This document shows positions 53,796 to 62,389 of a stretch of DNA of 64,000 nt, one piece after another. Both the position numbers and the translations under genes were made by a program. A model generated the notes under the pieces. The model saw nothing but the letters and a program-made list of their open reading frames with translations. It was not told the DNA's origin and searched no databases. This stretch comes from Streptomyces sp. NBC_01717 (GTDB lineage: Bacteria; Actinomycetota; Actinomycetes; Streptomycetales; Streptomycetaceae). The DNA is taken from positions 9,181,001 to 9,245,000 of the forward strand of contig NZ_CP109178.1 in the NCBI RefSeq assembly GCF_036248255.1, read 5' to 3'. How positions within the stretch are numbered: the first letter of the stretch is position 1; each line of letters begins with the position of its first letter.

Positions 53796-54101
53796 ACGCT
53801 GCGCCAGGTCGCGCGGAGCCGGGGGGCGCCTCCCGGACCGCACGGCCAGTCAGGCAAACGGCCACATTACGGCAGCTCAGATGCCCTGCCAGTCATATCC
53901 GTTGTTGTGCGGCGACCACTACGGGGGTGTCGAGCCGGCGATCGGGTCGATGGTCGGGCTCGCGCGTTTCTCGTTTCGCGGGTCGTTTTTGTGCGCAGTG
54001 TGTGTTCTGAGCTGAGGTTTTCTCAGTTGTAGTGGTTCGTGCTTGGTGCTGATGGTGCTGCGAGTAATTGTCAATTCCTGTGGATCGGTGCTGCCGCCTG
54101 G
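53796..54101. other. Intergenic downstream of rpoA
   Basis: About 300 bases between the convergent rpoA and SnoaL genes, locally less GC-rich (GTTTCTCGTTTCGCGGGTCG and the T-rich part around 54010). No rplQ or other gene is present. No perfect terminator stem was found by eye. Confidence 0.5.
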
Positions 54102-54476
54102 TTATGCGCTGAGGTGTTCGTGGAGCATCTGCCAGGTTCCGGCGTTGTTGACGAGCACGTTGGTGCCGCGGCCGCTTCCTGATCGCGGCTGGCTGTCGAT
54201 GGTTCCGGTCCAGGTGAACCGGTAGCGGCATATCGCGTGGTCATCGCTGTGGGCGATCCACTCCAGGTCGTCGATCTGGTAGATCTCGTCGCGGATGGTG
54301 GCGAAGGTCTTGGCGATGGCGGAGAGGATGGCTTCGCGGCCGCGATGCGATCCGTCGGAGAACCAGTAGACGGCATCGGGAGCGATCAGCGGGACGAGCT
54401 GGGTGATGTCGTGGCTGTTGGTGGCCTGCTCGTAGGCGCGGATGAACTCGGTGAGCGGGGCAGTGGGTTGGGGCAT
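54102..54476 (-). CDS. SnoaL-like / NTF2-fold protein
   Basis: A 124-residue cone-shaped alpha+beta protein: LTEFIRAYEQATNSHDITQLVPLIAPDAVYWFSDGSHRGREAILSAIAKTFATIRDEIYQIDDLEWIAHSDDHAICRYRFTWTG. Members include polyketide cyclases, hydrolases and ligand binders, so the role is open. ATG 54476 has AAAAGGAC upstream. The preceding gene has the same leader element and orientation, 75 bases away, so the two are probably one transcription unit. Confidence 0.85.
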   Translation of the reverse strand: MPQPTAPLTEFIRAYEQATNSHDITQLVPLIAPDAVYWFSDGSHRGREAILSAIAKTFATIRDEIYQIDDLEWIAHSDDHAICRYRFTWTGTIDSQPRSGSGRGTNVLVNNAGTWQMLHEHLSA

Positions 54477-54551
54477 GGACTGGTCCTTTTCTCCCTTTCG
54501 CGGCGCGACAAGTGGCAGGGGCTGTCAGGCCGCCGCAGCGCGTCAGTGGGC

Positions 54552-54962
54552 TCAAGAATCGAGCACGGCGGCGACGGCCTCGATCTCGACGAGTTGGTCC
54601 TTGTAGCCGAGCACGGTGACGCCCATCGAGGTGCTGGGGACGTCATGGTCAGCGAACGAGTCCCGGACTGCTTCCCAGGCAGCCACCAGGTCCTCTCGCC
54701 GGGCCGACGCGACGAGAACCCTTGTACTGATGACGTCCTGGAGCGACGCACCTGAGCTAGCGAGGGCGGCCTGCATGTTCTCGATGGCCTTCATTGCCTG
54801 ACCCGCGTAGTCACCGATCGCTGCCGTGGAGCCGTCATCGTTCAACGGACACGCCCCGGCGAGGAAGATCAGGCGTGACTCGGCGGGGGCCGTAGCCGCG
54901 TAGGCATACTCGGCGACGTCGGACAGGAAGGCAGAGCGGATCAACGTGATGGCACGAGCCAT
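54552..54962 (-). CDS. RidA-family protein
   Basis: A 136-residue RidA-like protein: SRLIFLAGACPLNDDGSTAAIGDYAGQAMKAIENMQAALASSGASLQDVISTRVLVAS, ending VTVLGYKDQLVEIEAVAAVL. The deaminase Arg position is in the STRVLVAS strand. ATG 54962 is used, about 14 bases after AAAAGG; ATG 54983 is less likely. It heads a two-gene unit with the SnoaL-like gene. It is only distantly similar to the RidA at 31.9 kb. Confidence 0.87.
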   Translation of the reverse strand: MARAITLIRSAFLSDVAEYAYAATAPAESRLIFLAGACPLNDDGSTAAIGDYAGQAMKAIENMQAALASSGASLQDVISTRVLVASARREDLVAAWEAVRDSFADHDVPSTSMGVTVLGYKDQLVEIEAVAAVLDS

Positions 54963-55079
54963 AGTCGGCTGGTCCTTTTCCATCGGGTGCTGAGCTCGGA
55001 CATCCTGCCAACGCCCGTTGGTTCCCGCCTTCCCTTTTCGTAGCCGTCCCCACGCGCAGCGCCGTCACTTCTGCTCGAC

Positions 55080-55480
55080 AATCACGAGCCGAGTGATGAC
55101 CAACTGACTCCGGAACCCGTCGACAAACGCTGTTCCCAGAGATCGACGAAGCCAACCTGACTGCTGCGCGAACCCACGGCATCGTCGCCGCGCTGACCAA
55201 CGCTGACGTGATGACCTTCGCGGACAAGGCGTATCAAGGCGCCGGCGGTTCCGTGCGTATCCCGTTCAGGCGGCACCGCTCCCGGCCGAAGCTGTCGCGC
55301 CGGCAGAAGGCCGTGAACAAGGCCCACGCCCGGATCGGCTGCCGCGGCGAACGCGCCGTCGCCACCCTCAAGACCTGGAAAATCCTGACCAAGCTGCGCT
55401 GCAGCCCGTCCCGGACGACCGCAATGGTCCAGGCCGTCCTCGTTCTCCACCACGTCGAAAACTCGGCCTACCAAGGATGA
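55080..55480 (+). pseudogene. IS5-type transposase C-terminal remnant
   Basis: From about 55140 the frame reads IDEANLTAARTHGIVAALTNADVMTFADKAYQGAGGSVRIPFRRH, then KAVNKAHARIGCRGERAVATLKTWKILTKLRCSPSRTTAMVQAVLVLHHVE and stops at 55478-55480. It is the C-terminal half of an IS5-group transposase, undamaged in frame. Its stop overlaps the first codon of the truncated tpg (ATGA). It is the same type as the remnant at 29.8-30.1 kb. Confidence 0.88.
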
Positions 55481-55926
55481 GAAAAGTCGAGCGGTACGTG
55501 AAGGACCAGATCAAGAAGCCCCGCCCCGACCTCGCCGCGCGCCTGGAGACCGAGGTCAAGAGGCGGTGGCAGCCGCAGATCCGGGCGAAGGCCAGGGAGA
55601 AGGCAGCGAGCACAGGCGGCATCGTCATCGACACCCGGGCCCGGCTCGGCTACGTCGCGCCGATCGGGTCGACGGATGAGGACCGGGTCCGGCACCTGAC
55701 CGTCGCCCTGCCGCCGCGACACGCCGCCCGCCTCTTCGAGGCCCAGGAGCAGGGCGCCAACGACGACCGCCTGAGGGAGATCGCCGCCGAAGCCCTCAAG
55801 GAGACCTACTTCCAGGACGGCGGCCGCCGCGCCGGCTCCCTGGAAGAGGTCCACTTCACGGACATCGAGCACCTGAGTTCGACCTGTAGAAGCCGCACCC
55901 CGAACAGCCCGCGAGCCCGGATATGA
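55477..55926 (+). pseudogene. tpg: Telomere terminal protein Tpg, 5'-truncated
   Basis: The frame reads VERYVKDQIKKPRPDLAARLETEVKRRWQPQIRAKAREKAASTGGIVIDTRARLGYVAPIGSTDEDRVRHLTVALPPRHAARLFEAQEQGA, then EIAAEALKETYFQDGGRR and VHFTDIEHL. This is the Tpg family, which caps the 5' ends of linear Streptomyces replicons and primes end-patching. About 40-60 N-terminal residues, including the first part of its HTH, are replaced by an IS5 remnant. The surviving ATG 55477 is fortuitous. No tap gene lies upstream. The tail after EHL is also altered. Confidence 0.85.
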
Positions 55927-56206
55927 CTGATTCCCAATCGTGTTCGGCAAGCCGCTGGCGAGGCAGGGGGGCTCTTGGGGGCAGCCGCCTCAGCGTTTGA
56001 GCGGCCTGCGGAGCGACGCTGCAGGGGACCGTAGGATGTGCGTGTGGCTCGATTTGACGAGGTCAAAGGGGTCAAGGCGATGTTCTGCCGCCCTGGAGGT
56101 TGCGTAGTCGAAGGCCCGTCAGTTCCAGCAGCTCGGGCTCATTGTTGGGCACCCGGTGCGAGAGCACGGTTCCCCGACGTGAGGGGGGGACCGGGGTCGT
56201 ATGCGG

Positions 56207-56986
56207 TCACACGACCAGGATCACGTCTCGGCACACGTAGCTGACCGTCGCCGAATAGACCTCCAGTGTCCACCGTCCGGCCTCGGCGCGGGCCTCGGCG
56301 CGGAAGGTCCCGTCGCCGCACGGCCGCATCTCCTCGTCCCACACGCACGTGCCGTTCTCGGTGAGGCGCCGCACTCGTAAACGCATCGTGGCCTCGGCGT
56401 TCGTTGCCCAGATCTCGAACGGCTCGCCGGCGACGGCGACATCGGGCAGTTCCACGCCGACTGGGTACTCGGAACTCAGCGCTTGGGCGAGCGGAACGTC
56501 GTCACAGATGCGCTGGAGCTGCTCGATGGCCTTGTTCGCGTTCATGAGATCCGCGTGCCTGCTGTCCAGCCACAGCGGCTGGCCCGTGCTCGACCACTCG
56601 GGCGGGGTCTGCGCGAGGATCGACACCGTGCCGTCACCGCGGATAGGCATGTACCGGTCATTGAGCTCGGTGGACTCCGAGAAGTCGGAGTGGAACCTCG
56701 GCTTGCTCCCCGAGGGGAAGGAGATCGCCTGATCGGTGCGGTGCTTGTCGCCCCCGAAGGCGAACAGGGCGTAGCGATTGTGCCCGTACAGAGCGTCGTT
56801 CTTCTGGATGGCGTTGTCGATGTGATCGACGCCGAGCTCCACCGCCCCCGGGCCAGCCGAATCGGGTGGTCCCGGGCCGCCCGGCGGCCCCCAGATCCCC
56901 GGCCCGGCTAGCCTCATGGCGCCGAACGCCATCCGCGTGTTGCCGAGCCGGACCCTGTCGGGCGCGTCCGGACTTGCGCGCCGCAT
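56207..56986 (-). pseudogene. Chimeric gene: aldo/keto reductase start fused to an esterase-like C-terminus
   Basis: The first part (to about 56813) reads VRLGNTRMAFGAMRLAGPGIWGPP and AVELGVDHID, the N-terminus of an aldo/keto reductase, where HIDTAxxY is expected. The frame then changes identity: NRYALFAFGGDKHRTDQAI, RGDGTVSILAQTPPEW, DLPDVAVAGEPFEIWATNAE-type Ig-like tail. GDGTV resembles the acid-site region of lecithin-cholesterol acyltransferase-like esterases. An in-frame deletion joining two genes explains it. Neither activity can be complete. Confidence 0.6.
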
Positions 56987-57016
56987 CCGGTCGCCGCGAT
57001 CCTTGGTCGACAGCGG

Positions 57017-57574
57017 TCAGCCCCTGCGGGTCGAGCGGGACAGGCGGAACGCCGAGATGAGGAAGAAGATCCCTCCGAGCGTGGCGTAGCCGGCGAGGGT
57101 GGTCAGCGAAGGGTCATGCTGTGAGGCGCCTCGGAAGAAGGATGCGCCGGCCAGCACCGAGATGCCGCCGCTGACGATCATGGCCCACTGGCCGCCCATC
57201 GGCCGGCGCGCGACGCCCACGAGGAGCTGGACCAGGCCGGAGACGACCGCCCACGCGCCCCAGACGCGTAGCACATCGGCGACGCCCGAGGCGCTGGCGA
57301 CCGCGACGCCGACGGCGGCGAGCGAGCTGATGGCCATGTTGGCGTACAGGCCCTTGACCGGCCCGGCGGCGCGCGCCGACCTGGCGTCGACGACGGCCGC
57401 GGCCACGTCGAAGGCGGGATAGAGGAACAGCAGCAGCTTGGCCCCGGTGGTGAGGTCGGAGCCGGACACCAGCAGGAGCACCGCCCACGCGGCGGCGAAG
57501 ACGAAGCGGATGACGTACAGCCGGCGCAGCGCGGGCGCGGCGCTGACGTGCTCGGCGGAGGCGACGGATGCCAT
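57017..57574 (-). CDS. Membrane protein with six helices (HdeD/DUF308-like)
   Basis: A 185-residue integral membrane protein with about six helices, for example YVIRFVFAAAWAVLLLVSGSDLTTG, LLLFLYPAFDVAAAVVDARSA, VWGAWAVVSGLVQLLVGVARRPMGGQWAMIVSGGISVLAGASFF. The layout is that of DUF308/HdeD-like proteins. It is divergent from a TetR gene with three operator-like sites between, so it is probably de-repressed by the TetR ligand. The function is unknown. Confidence 0.82.
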   Translation of the reverse strand: MASVASAEHVSAAPALRRLYVIRFVFAAAWAVLLLVSGSDLTTGAKLLLFLYPAFDVAAAVVDARSARAAGPVKGLYANMAISSLAAVGVAVASASGVADVLRVWGAWAVVSGLVQLLVGVARRPMGGQWAMIVSGGISVLAGASFFRGASQHDPSLTTLAGYATLGGIFFLISAFRLSRSTRRG

Positions 57575-57633
57575 GGGGTTCTCCAGTGAGTGCGGGGAGA
57601 GGTACGGGGTTGGCTACGGGCGGCTGTCTCGGA

Positions 57634-57728
57634 GAGAGAGAACGATCTCTCTTGTTTGTAGCCTGGCACACCCTATTCGTTAAAACAAGAGAGAACGTTC
57701 TACATCAGATATAGAGAGATCGTTCTAT
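57634..57728. promoter_or_regulatory. Three TetR operator-like sites
   Basis: Sites at 57634-57652 (GAGAGAGAACGATCTCTCT), 57687-57702 (AAGAGAGAACGTTCTA) and 57711-57728 (ATAGAGAGATCGTTCTAT) share the dyad AGA-N-GA(A/T)CG(A/T)TCT. They span the whole region between the divergent membrane-protein and tetR genes, so each promoter has its own site. Confidence 0.8.
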
Positions 57729-57733
57729 CCGCT

Positions 57734-58429
57734 ATGATGAGCGACATGACACAGACGGAAGCCGGCACCGGAAAGAGAGTCTCCGAGGCCCGAGAGCGGC
57801 TCCTGGGTACCGCCGGGCAGCTCTTCTACACCGAGGGCATTCACACGGTGGGCGTCGACCGCCTGGTCGCCGAGGCGAAGGTCACCAACGCCACCTTCTA
57901 CCGCCACTTCCGCAGCAAAGAAGACCTGGCCGTCGCCTACATCGGAAGCGTCGACCAGGCGATCCGCACCCAGATCGGCGCCCTGATGGCCGCGGACGCG
58001 CCGACCGACGGCATCCTGCGAGGTATCGGTGCGTCCCTGGTCGAGCAGATCCGCTCGCCCGGCTACCGCGGATGCGCCTTCCTCAACGCGGCGGCAGAAT
58101 TCCCCGCCCCCGGCCATCCGGTCCACCGGGCCGTCGTGCAGCACCGCGAGTGGTTCCTGCAGACGATCACCGGACTGTTCGCCGAGATCACGGACGCGTC
58201 CGCCGATTACGCCGGGCGGCACTTCGTCATGCTCCGCGACGGCGCGATGAGCGCCGGCTACCTCGGCGACCCCGTCCTGGCCGGCGAGACCCTGCTGCGT
58301 GGCATCGAAGGACTCCTGCGGGTCCACGCCGCCCGCGGGCTCGACGAGGGCGCCGACCCCGCCCCCAACCAGGCGCCTTCGGCGGCCACGACGGTCCCCG
58401 ACATCGAGTGCTCTCCGCCCAGCGCGTAG
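57734..58429 (+). CDS. TetR-family regulator
   Basis: A 231-residue TetR protein: ARERLLGTAGQLFYTEGIHTVGVDRLVAEAKVTNATFYRHFRSKEDLAVAYI is the HTH. The C-terminal domain has GCAFLNAAAEFPAPGHPVHRAVVQHREW, typical of the subgroup that controls neighbouring redox or membrane genes. ATG 57734 is used; ATG 57746 is close behind. Operators upstream indicate autoregulation with the divergent gene. Confidence 0.92.
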   Translation: MMSDMTQTEAGTGKRVSEARERLLGTAGQLFYTEGIHTVGVDRLVAEAKVTNATFYRHFRSKEDLAVAYIGSVDQAIRTQIGALMAADAPTDGILRGIGASLVEQIRSPGYRGCAFLNAAAEFPAPGHPVHRAVVQHREWFLQTITGLFAEITDASADYAGRHFVMLRDGAMSAGYLGDPVLAGETLLRGIEGLLRVHAARGLDEGADPAPNQAPSAATTVPDIECSPPSA

Positions 58430-59072
58430 CGGTCGGGGCGCGACCGGCCGTGTTCAGCGCCGAGTGGGCCGAGGCGCGGTCAGCTGCCGGAGTGGAAGGC
58501 GCGCGAGAGTCGCAGGGAAAAGCCGGCGCTCAAGGCGCATTGGTCCTCTGGCCGCGACTTTCGTCTCTACCAGGGGCCCGTTTCGTCGGTACCTCGGGGC
58601 GGCCAACGACCGACCGGCTCATGGGACGAGTCCATCCGGAAGCCGACCGACCTTATCAGCCGCACTGAAGCCCTTCCCGGCACCGTGCCGCACATGACGC
58701 TCCAGTTCGCCGCCGGACTTGAGATGCACTACCTTCCTGGCAGCCCGTCATCCCGGACGCGTCCAACGACGTCGCGGCCGCCCTCGCCTCCCGTCTTCCG
58801 CGACGGCCAGGGCTGCCTGGTGCTGTCCGGTGTCGTCCGGCCAGGCCGCCTACACGATCAGACCGCCGGGCCGTCCGCAGTGAGGGCATCGCCTTCCGTC
58901 CCACTACGTACGGGACCCTCGTGAGCTCGAGCGGCTCCCCCGCCAGCGGCACCGTGTACAGCGATGTTCTGTACGTGCCCTGCACGTAGTGAGAAATTGG
59001 AGGGCCTGGTGGTCGTCGAATTGGTCCTCGGCCTCAGGCCTTCCACTCGCCGTCGAGTCGAGAGGATCGACC
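58430..59072. other. Gene-free stretch
   Basis: About 640 bases after the TetR gene. No frame stands out and no transposase motif was recognised. The end holds the GAGAGGA ribosome site of the next open frame. Confidence 0.4.
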
Positions 59073-59645
59073 GTGCCCCCCGACCACGACATGCTGTGGC
59101 GTCGTTGCGCTCATCTGGGCCGTGTTCTGCTGCCGTTGGTAGACCAGGAGCCATGGCGGCAGGCTCGTCGCCACGAGAACCTGCAGGCCTGGGGCATCGA
59201 CACGACGGCAGGCGAGCGACTGATCGAGCTCTTTGCGGCTCTGGCGACCCATGCTGTTGCAGTCGACACTTCATTGTCCGCCGCAGAATTAGATGATCTG
59301 TCCCTCAAAGCCGTGGCCGACGCGGCGACCGGCAAGCGCGACTACGAACTGCTCGCCGGGCTCCCGAAGACCTTCGCCGACGATCGTGACGGACACGCCG
59401 TCAACGTCTTCCGCCTGCACATATACAGGGGCGGCCAGTCCAGCCATCGACTCACCCAGCTGAGCACGGAACTGCGGCATGCACTGCTCGTCCTCGCCGA
59501 ACGCGCGCCGATTCCTCCGGGCCGAGAACGGGAACCTCCTCGACGCCGCTCCAGGTGTCGTCCAGCAACAGGTTCGCGGCAACCGCGGCGACATCCCGGA
59601 CGGCACAGGTCGGCATCACGCGGTCACCGGAGACGGGTGAGGTGA
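59073..59645 (+). pseudogene. Hypothetical helical protein, 3' end lost
   Basis: From GTG 59073 (with GAGAGGA upstream) a coherent protein begins: DHDMLWRRCAHLGRVLLPLVDQEPWRQARRHENLQAWGIDTTAGERLIELFAALATHAVAVDTSLSAAELDDLSLKAVAD, continuing to LRHALLVLAERA near 59510. After that the frame becomes arginine-rich noise because it enters the NmrA gene on the other strand. The family is not recognised. The break coincides with the end of NmrA similarity, so one rearrangement cut both. Confidence 0.5.
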
Positions 59646-60177
59646 ACATGTGCTGGTTCCTGATGAGTTCGGCCTGGCGAAGCAGGTTGTCCATGATGGA
59701 GGGCATGGTCAGCGCCCGGTAGGCGACGCCCGTCGCGGCCAGTAGGTCGTCCATGGCGAGCGACGCGGTGACATGACCGGCCCGGCCCGCCATCGGGGTC
59801 CCCCGGCCGAGGGCCGAGATGCCGACGACCCGCCGTACGCCGGCCGCGCCCAGGGCCTCGGCGGCGGGCCGGGTGAAACCCGAGAAGGCGGCGTCGAGAC
59901 TCTCGGTCCTGCCGTCCGGGGGGACCAGCCAGAAGACGGATTCCGCCCCGCTGAAGGCCTTGGCCACCACGTCGGGATCCCCGTGCGAGCCCTCGACGAT
60001 CTCGGCCCGACGTCGCACCTCGGCGGGGAGGCGGGAGGCGTCGCGCACGATCACGCGGACCGGCGCTCCGGCCGCCAGGACACGACCGAGGGTCTGGCTG
60101 CCGATCTGGCCGGTGGGGGTGGTGATGACGATCAAGGGAATGGGCAAGCGCACTGAACCGCTTCCCTGCCCGCTCAT
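59452..60177 (-). pseudogene. NmrA-like NAD(P)-binding protein, 3'-truncated
   Basis: The Rossmann start LIVITTPTGQIGSQTLGRVLAAGAPVRVIVRDASRLP, then FWLVPPDGRTESLDAAFSGFTRPAAEALGAAGVRRVVGISALG and VAYRALTMPSIMDNLLRQAELI and PTCAVRDVAAVAANLLL define an NmrA/NAD(P)H-quinone-oxidoreductase-type protein. Similarity ends at VPVLGPE (about 59520); the remaining residues belong to the antisense of another gene. About 50-60 C-terminal residues are missing. The start may be ATG 60177 or the GTG ten codons later. It begins within a PIN-like scrap. Confidence 0.75.
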
Positions 60178-60220
60178 CCCCCAGGTAGGACCAGATGTTG
60201 TTGTCGAGCATGATTCTCAC
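60160..60220 (-). pseudogene. N-terminal scrap of a PIN-domain-like toxin
   Basis: GTG 60220 opens RIMLDNNIWSYLGDERA, the first strand and catalytic Asp of a PIN-type ribonuclease. It then fuses out of frame into the NmrA gene. Only about 17 residues survive and no antitoxin is next to it. Confidence 0.4.
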
Positions 60221-60640
60221 GCTGCCGTCCTTTCCCTCGGACTCCTGCCCACACTGGCCACCCCCGGGTCAGCACGCATAAGAAGGATCCTTCTCACGTT
60301 GGTAGTTCGGCGCACCATTTTTCGTCCCTGGCCGTGGACACCCTGCTCTGCCTGACCGCAGCACACACGGTGGTCGACAGCCAAGATCTCTCCCCTTCGG
60401 CCGCTTCCGCCGGCCGCCGCGGCGGGAACGGGCCGATGCCCCAGACAGCGCCCTGCAAGTGTCCACGCAGCCGCTGGACACCTCTGCCTGCATACGCCAT
60501 GTCGCGCATCGAGCACCGGCATCGACCGGCTCTTATGGAGTCGACGTGTCCAACCCGGCGGTGAACTCCTGCGGGACAGGGCTCTGGACAGCCACCTTCG
60601 GACTCATTCCGCCTGGCCCAACCGGGGCCGGCACAAGGGT
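60221..60640. other. Gene-free stretch
   Basis: About 420 bases with no supported gene. A perfect palindrome AGAAGGATCCTTCT lies at about 60281-60294 and could be an orphan regulator site. Confidence 0.4.
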
Positions 60641-61506
60641 GGGTGAAGGAACTCAGCCGCCGGCGGGGTCGGGCGCGGTTACGGGCGCTGCTTTGCCGGT
60701 CGAGTCGGTTCGGGCGTTGCGGGGGCCCGCGGTGCGCCGTCTGCTGGCTCTGCGCCGGTGGGGGAGCTCACTACCGGGCATGTGAGGTCGGCGGCGGATG
60801 CGTTGGGTGTGCGAGAGCGCGCGGTGTGGCGGTGGCTGTCCGCCGCCGTGAAGGACGGAGCTGCGGCGGCGGCGCCTGGTGAGCGGGTCCGCTACTACGG
60901 GAGGTTCACGGTTACTCCGGAGGTCCGTGCCCTGCTCGGCTTGTGGAGGGGGAACGTTGCTGCGGTCCATCGTGAGCTGACGGCGCGTGCGGCGAGGGGT
61001 GAGGGCGATCCGCCGCCGTCGATTCCGACGTTGCATCGTGCGATTCGGCGTGATCTGACGGCGGGGGAGCGGGCGAGGCTGGCCGGTGGTGAGCGTGAGG
61101 CCCGGAAGCATGATGTGTTCCTGGCCCGTCCTAGGGGCTGGCGGAATCAGGTGTGGGAGGCCGATCACGTCCAGGCCCCGGTCCTCGTCGATGTCGAGGG
61201 CACCGTGCGCATGCGTGGATCACGTGGTTCGTGGACTGCGCGTGGAACCCGGTGATGGGCGTGGTGGTCACCCCGGGCCATCCGTCACGGGAATCGGTCC
61301 TGGCCGCGCTGCGCGCGGCGGTGGTGCGGGAGGAGCCGTTCGGGCCGCAGGGTGGGTTGCCGGAGAAGGTACGTGTGGACTGCGCTCAGGGGCCCGGCTC
61401 GGTCGTGGGGAACATCGTTGCAGCCGTTGGCAAGGACCTTCATCGTCCTGGGCCGCTGCAGCTTCAGCGCTTCCGTGCCGTGCGTGGGCCTACGTCCGCT
61501 GCGTGA
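60640..61506 (+). pseudogene. TniA/TnsB-like (Mu-type) transposase remnant
   Basis: PVESVRALRGPAVRRLLALRRW, then after a frameshift near 60760 GELTTGHVRSAADALGVRERAVWRWLSAAVKDG, VRALLGLWRGNVAAVHRELTARA, SIPTLHRAIRRDLTAGERARL, KHDVFLARPRGWRNQVWEADHVQAPVLVDVEGTVR. A second shift near 61215 leads to WITWFVDCAWNPVMGVVVTPGHPSRESVLAALRAAVVREEPFGPQGGLPEKVRVD. EADHVQAP carries the first catalytic Asp and VRVD the second. The C-terminal third with the Glu is missing. Such transposases normally act with a TniB/TnsC ATPase, which is absent. Confidence 0.82.
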
Positions 61507-61671
61507 CCCGGACGCGATCGAGCTCGACGAAGACGGCGCGGGGGAGTAGAGCCCTCAACCAGGTCAGGCCGATCAGCCTTGTAGGGAGCGTGTCCATTCC
61601 TGCGCCTGTCGGGGCCGGGCCGTCTATCGCGAACGCCTCAGCTCCACGTCCCGCAGCGGCCCTGAGTCGCA

Positions 61672-62280
61672 TCAGTCGAGGGCGTGGCTGCGGCCGGTCT
61701 GCAGGATCTCGTCGGAGAGCTCGGGCTCGACGTGGCATACGGCGCGGGCGAGCATCAGCGCGCCGACCATTTCGCTGAGCAGGCGGATGGCCCTGTGGCG
61801 GGCCTCGGCCGGGTCGAGCTCGTGGCCCTTGTCCTCGGCTTCGCGCAGGAACTCGGCGGCGAAGCCGGTGAGGTAACCCTCGACGCCTTCGGCGTACGCG
61901 CTCTGCACGGCTTCGCTGTGCCGTCCGGCGTCGGTGACCAGGGAGGCGGAGGGACAGCCGCCGTCCGGGTCGTCACGGTGCGCGGTGGACAGATACCCGG
62001 CCACGACCCGCTCCAGCGGAGAGCCTGCCTGGCCCGGACCGTCCTCGATCGTCCGGGCCAGGCCCCCGAGCGAGGCGGCGTAGGAGGCGCCGCACACCTC
62101 CACGGCCAGGTCGTTCTTGGAGGCGAAGTGGTTGTAGAAGCCGCCGTGGGTGAGTCCGGCTTCCTTCATCAACTCGGCGATGCCGACCGCGTCGATGCCC
62201 TGCGAGCGAAACATGCGGCTCGCCGCTTCGAGGATGTTCTGCCGGTTGCGGGCCTTGTCCTCCTTGGTGATCCGCGGCAT
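61672..62280 (-). CDS. TetR-family regulator
   Basis: A 202-residue TetR protein: NRQNILEAASRMFRSQGIDAVGIAELMKEAGLTHGGFYNHFASKNDLAVEV is the HTH, and GYLSTAHRDDPDGGCPSASLVTDAGRHSEAVQSAYAEGVEGYLTGFAAEF the C-terminal signature of the LmrA/YxaF-like subgroup. ATG 62280 (MPRITKEDK) has GAGAGGA upstream. It is divergent from an oxidoreductase operon with ATGATG/CATCAT dyads between, so it should repress that operon. Confidence 0.92.
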   Translation of the reverse strand: MPRITKEDKARNRQNILEAASRMFRSQGIDAVGIAELMKEAGLTHGGFYNHFASKNDLAVEVCGASYAASLGGLARTIEDGPGQAGSPLERVVAGYLSTAHRDDPDGGCPSASLVTDAGRHSEAVQSAYAEGVEGYLTGFAAEFLREAEDKGHELDPAEARHRAIRLLSEMVGALMLARAVCHVEPELSDEILQTGRSHALD

Positions 62281-62318
62281 GGCCGTCCTCTCGCGTCGCT
62301 CTCGATTTGACATTTTTA

Positions 62319-62364
62319 ATGATGTCTCTCATCATAGCAGGAGAGTTTCAATGATGCCCATCAT
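62319..62364. promoter_or_regulatory. TetR operator dyads
   Basis: ATGATG-N5-CATCAT at 62319-62335 and ATGATG-N2-CATCAT at 62351-62364 lie between the divergent tetR and oxidoreductase genes. The same half-sites with different spacers suggest one true operator and one secondary site. Confidence 0.7.
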
Positions 62365-62389
62365 CAATAGTTCGTGGAAGGGGAGCGTC

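Noticed and set aside
52521-53843. 440-codon open frame antisense to rpoA
   Set aside because: It mirrors rpoA codon by codon and shows no protein family; long antisense frames are normal at this GC content.
56120-56210. Possible CRISPR-like repeat near GTGCGAGAGCACGGTTCCCC
   Set aside because: Only one copy is present, with no regularly spaced repeats and no cas genes in the window.
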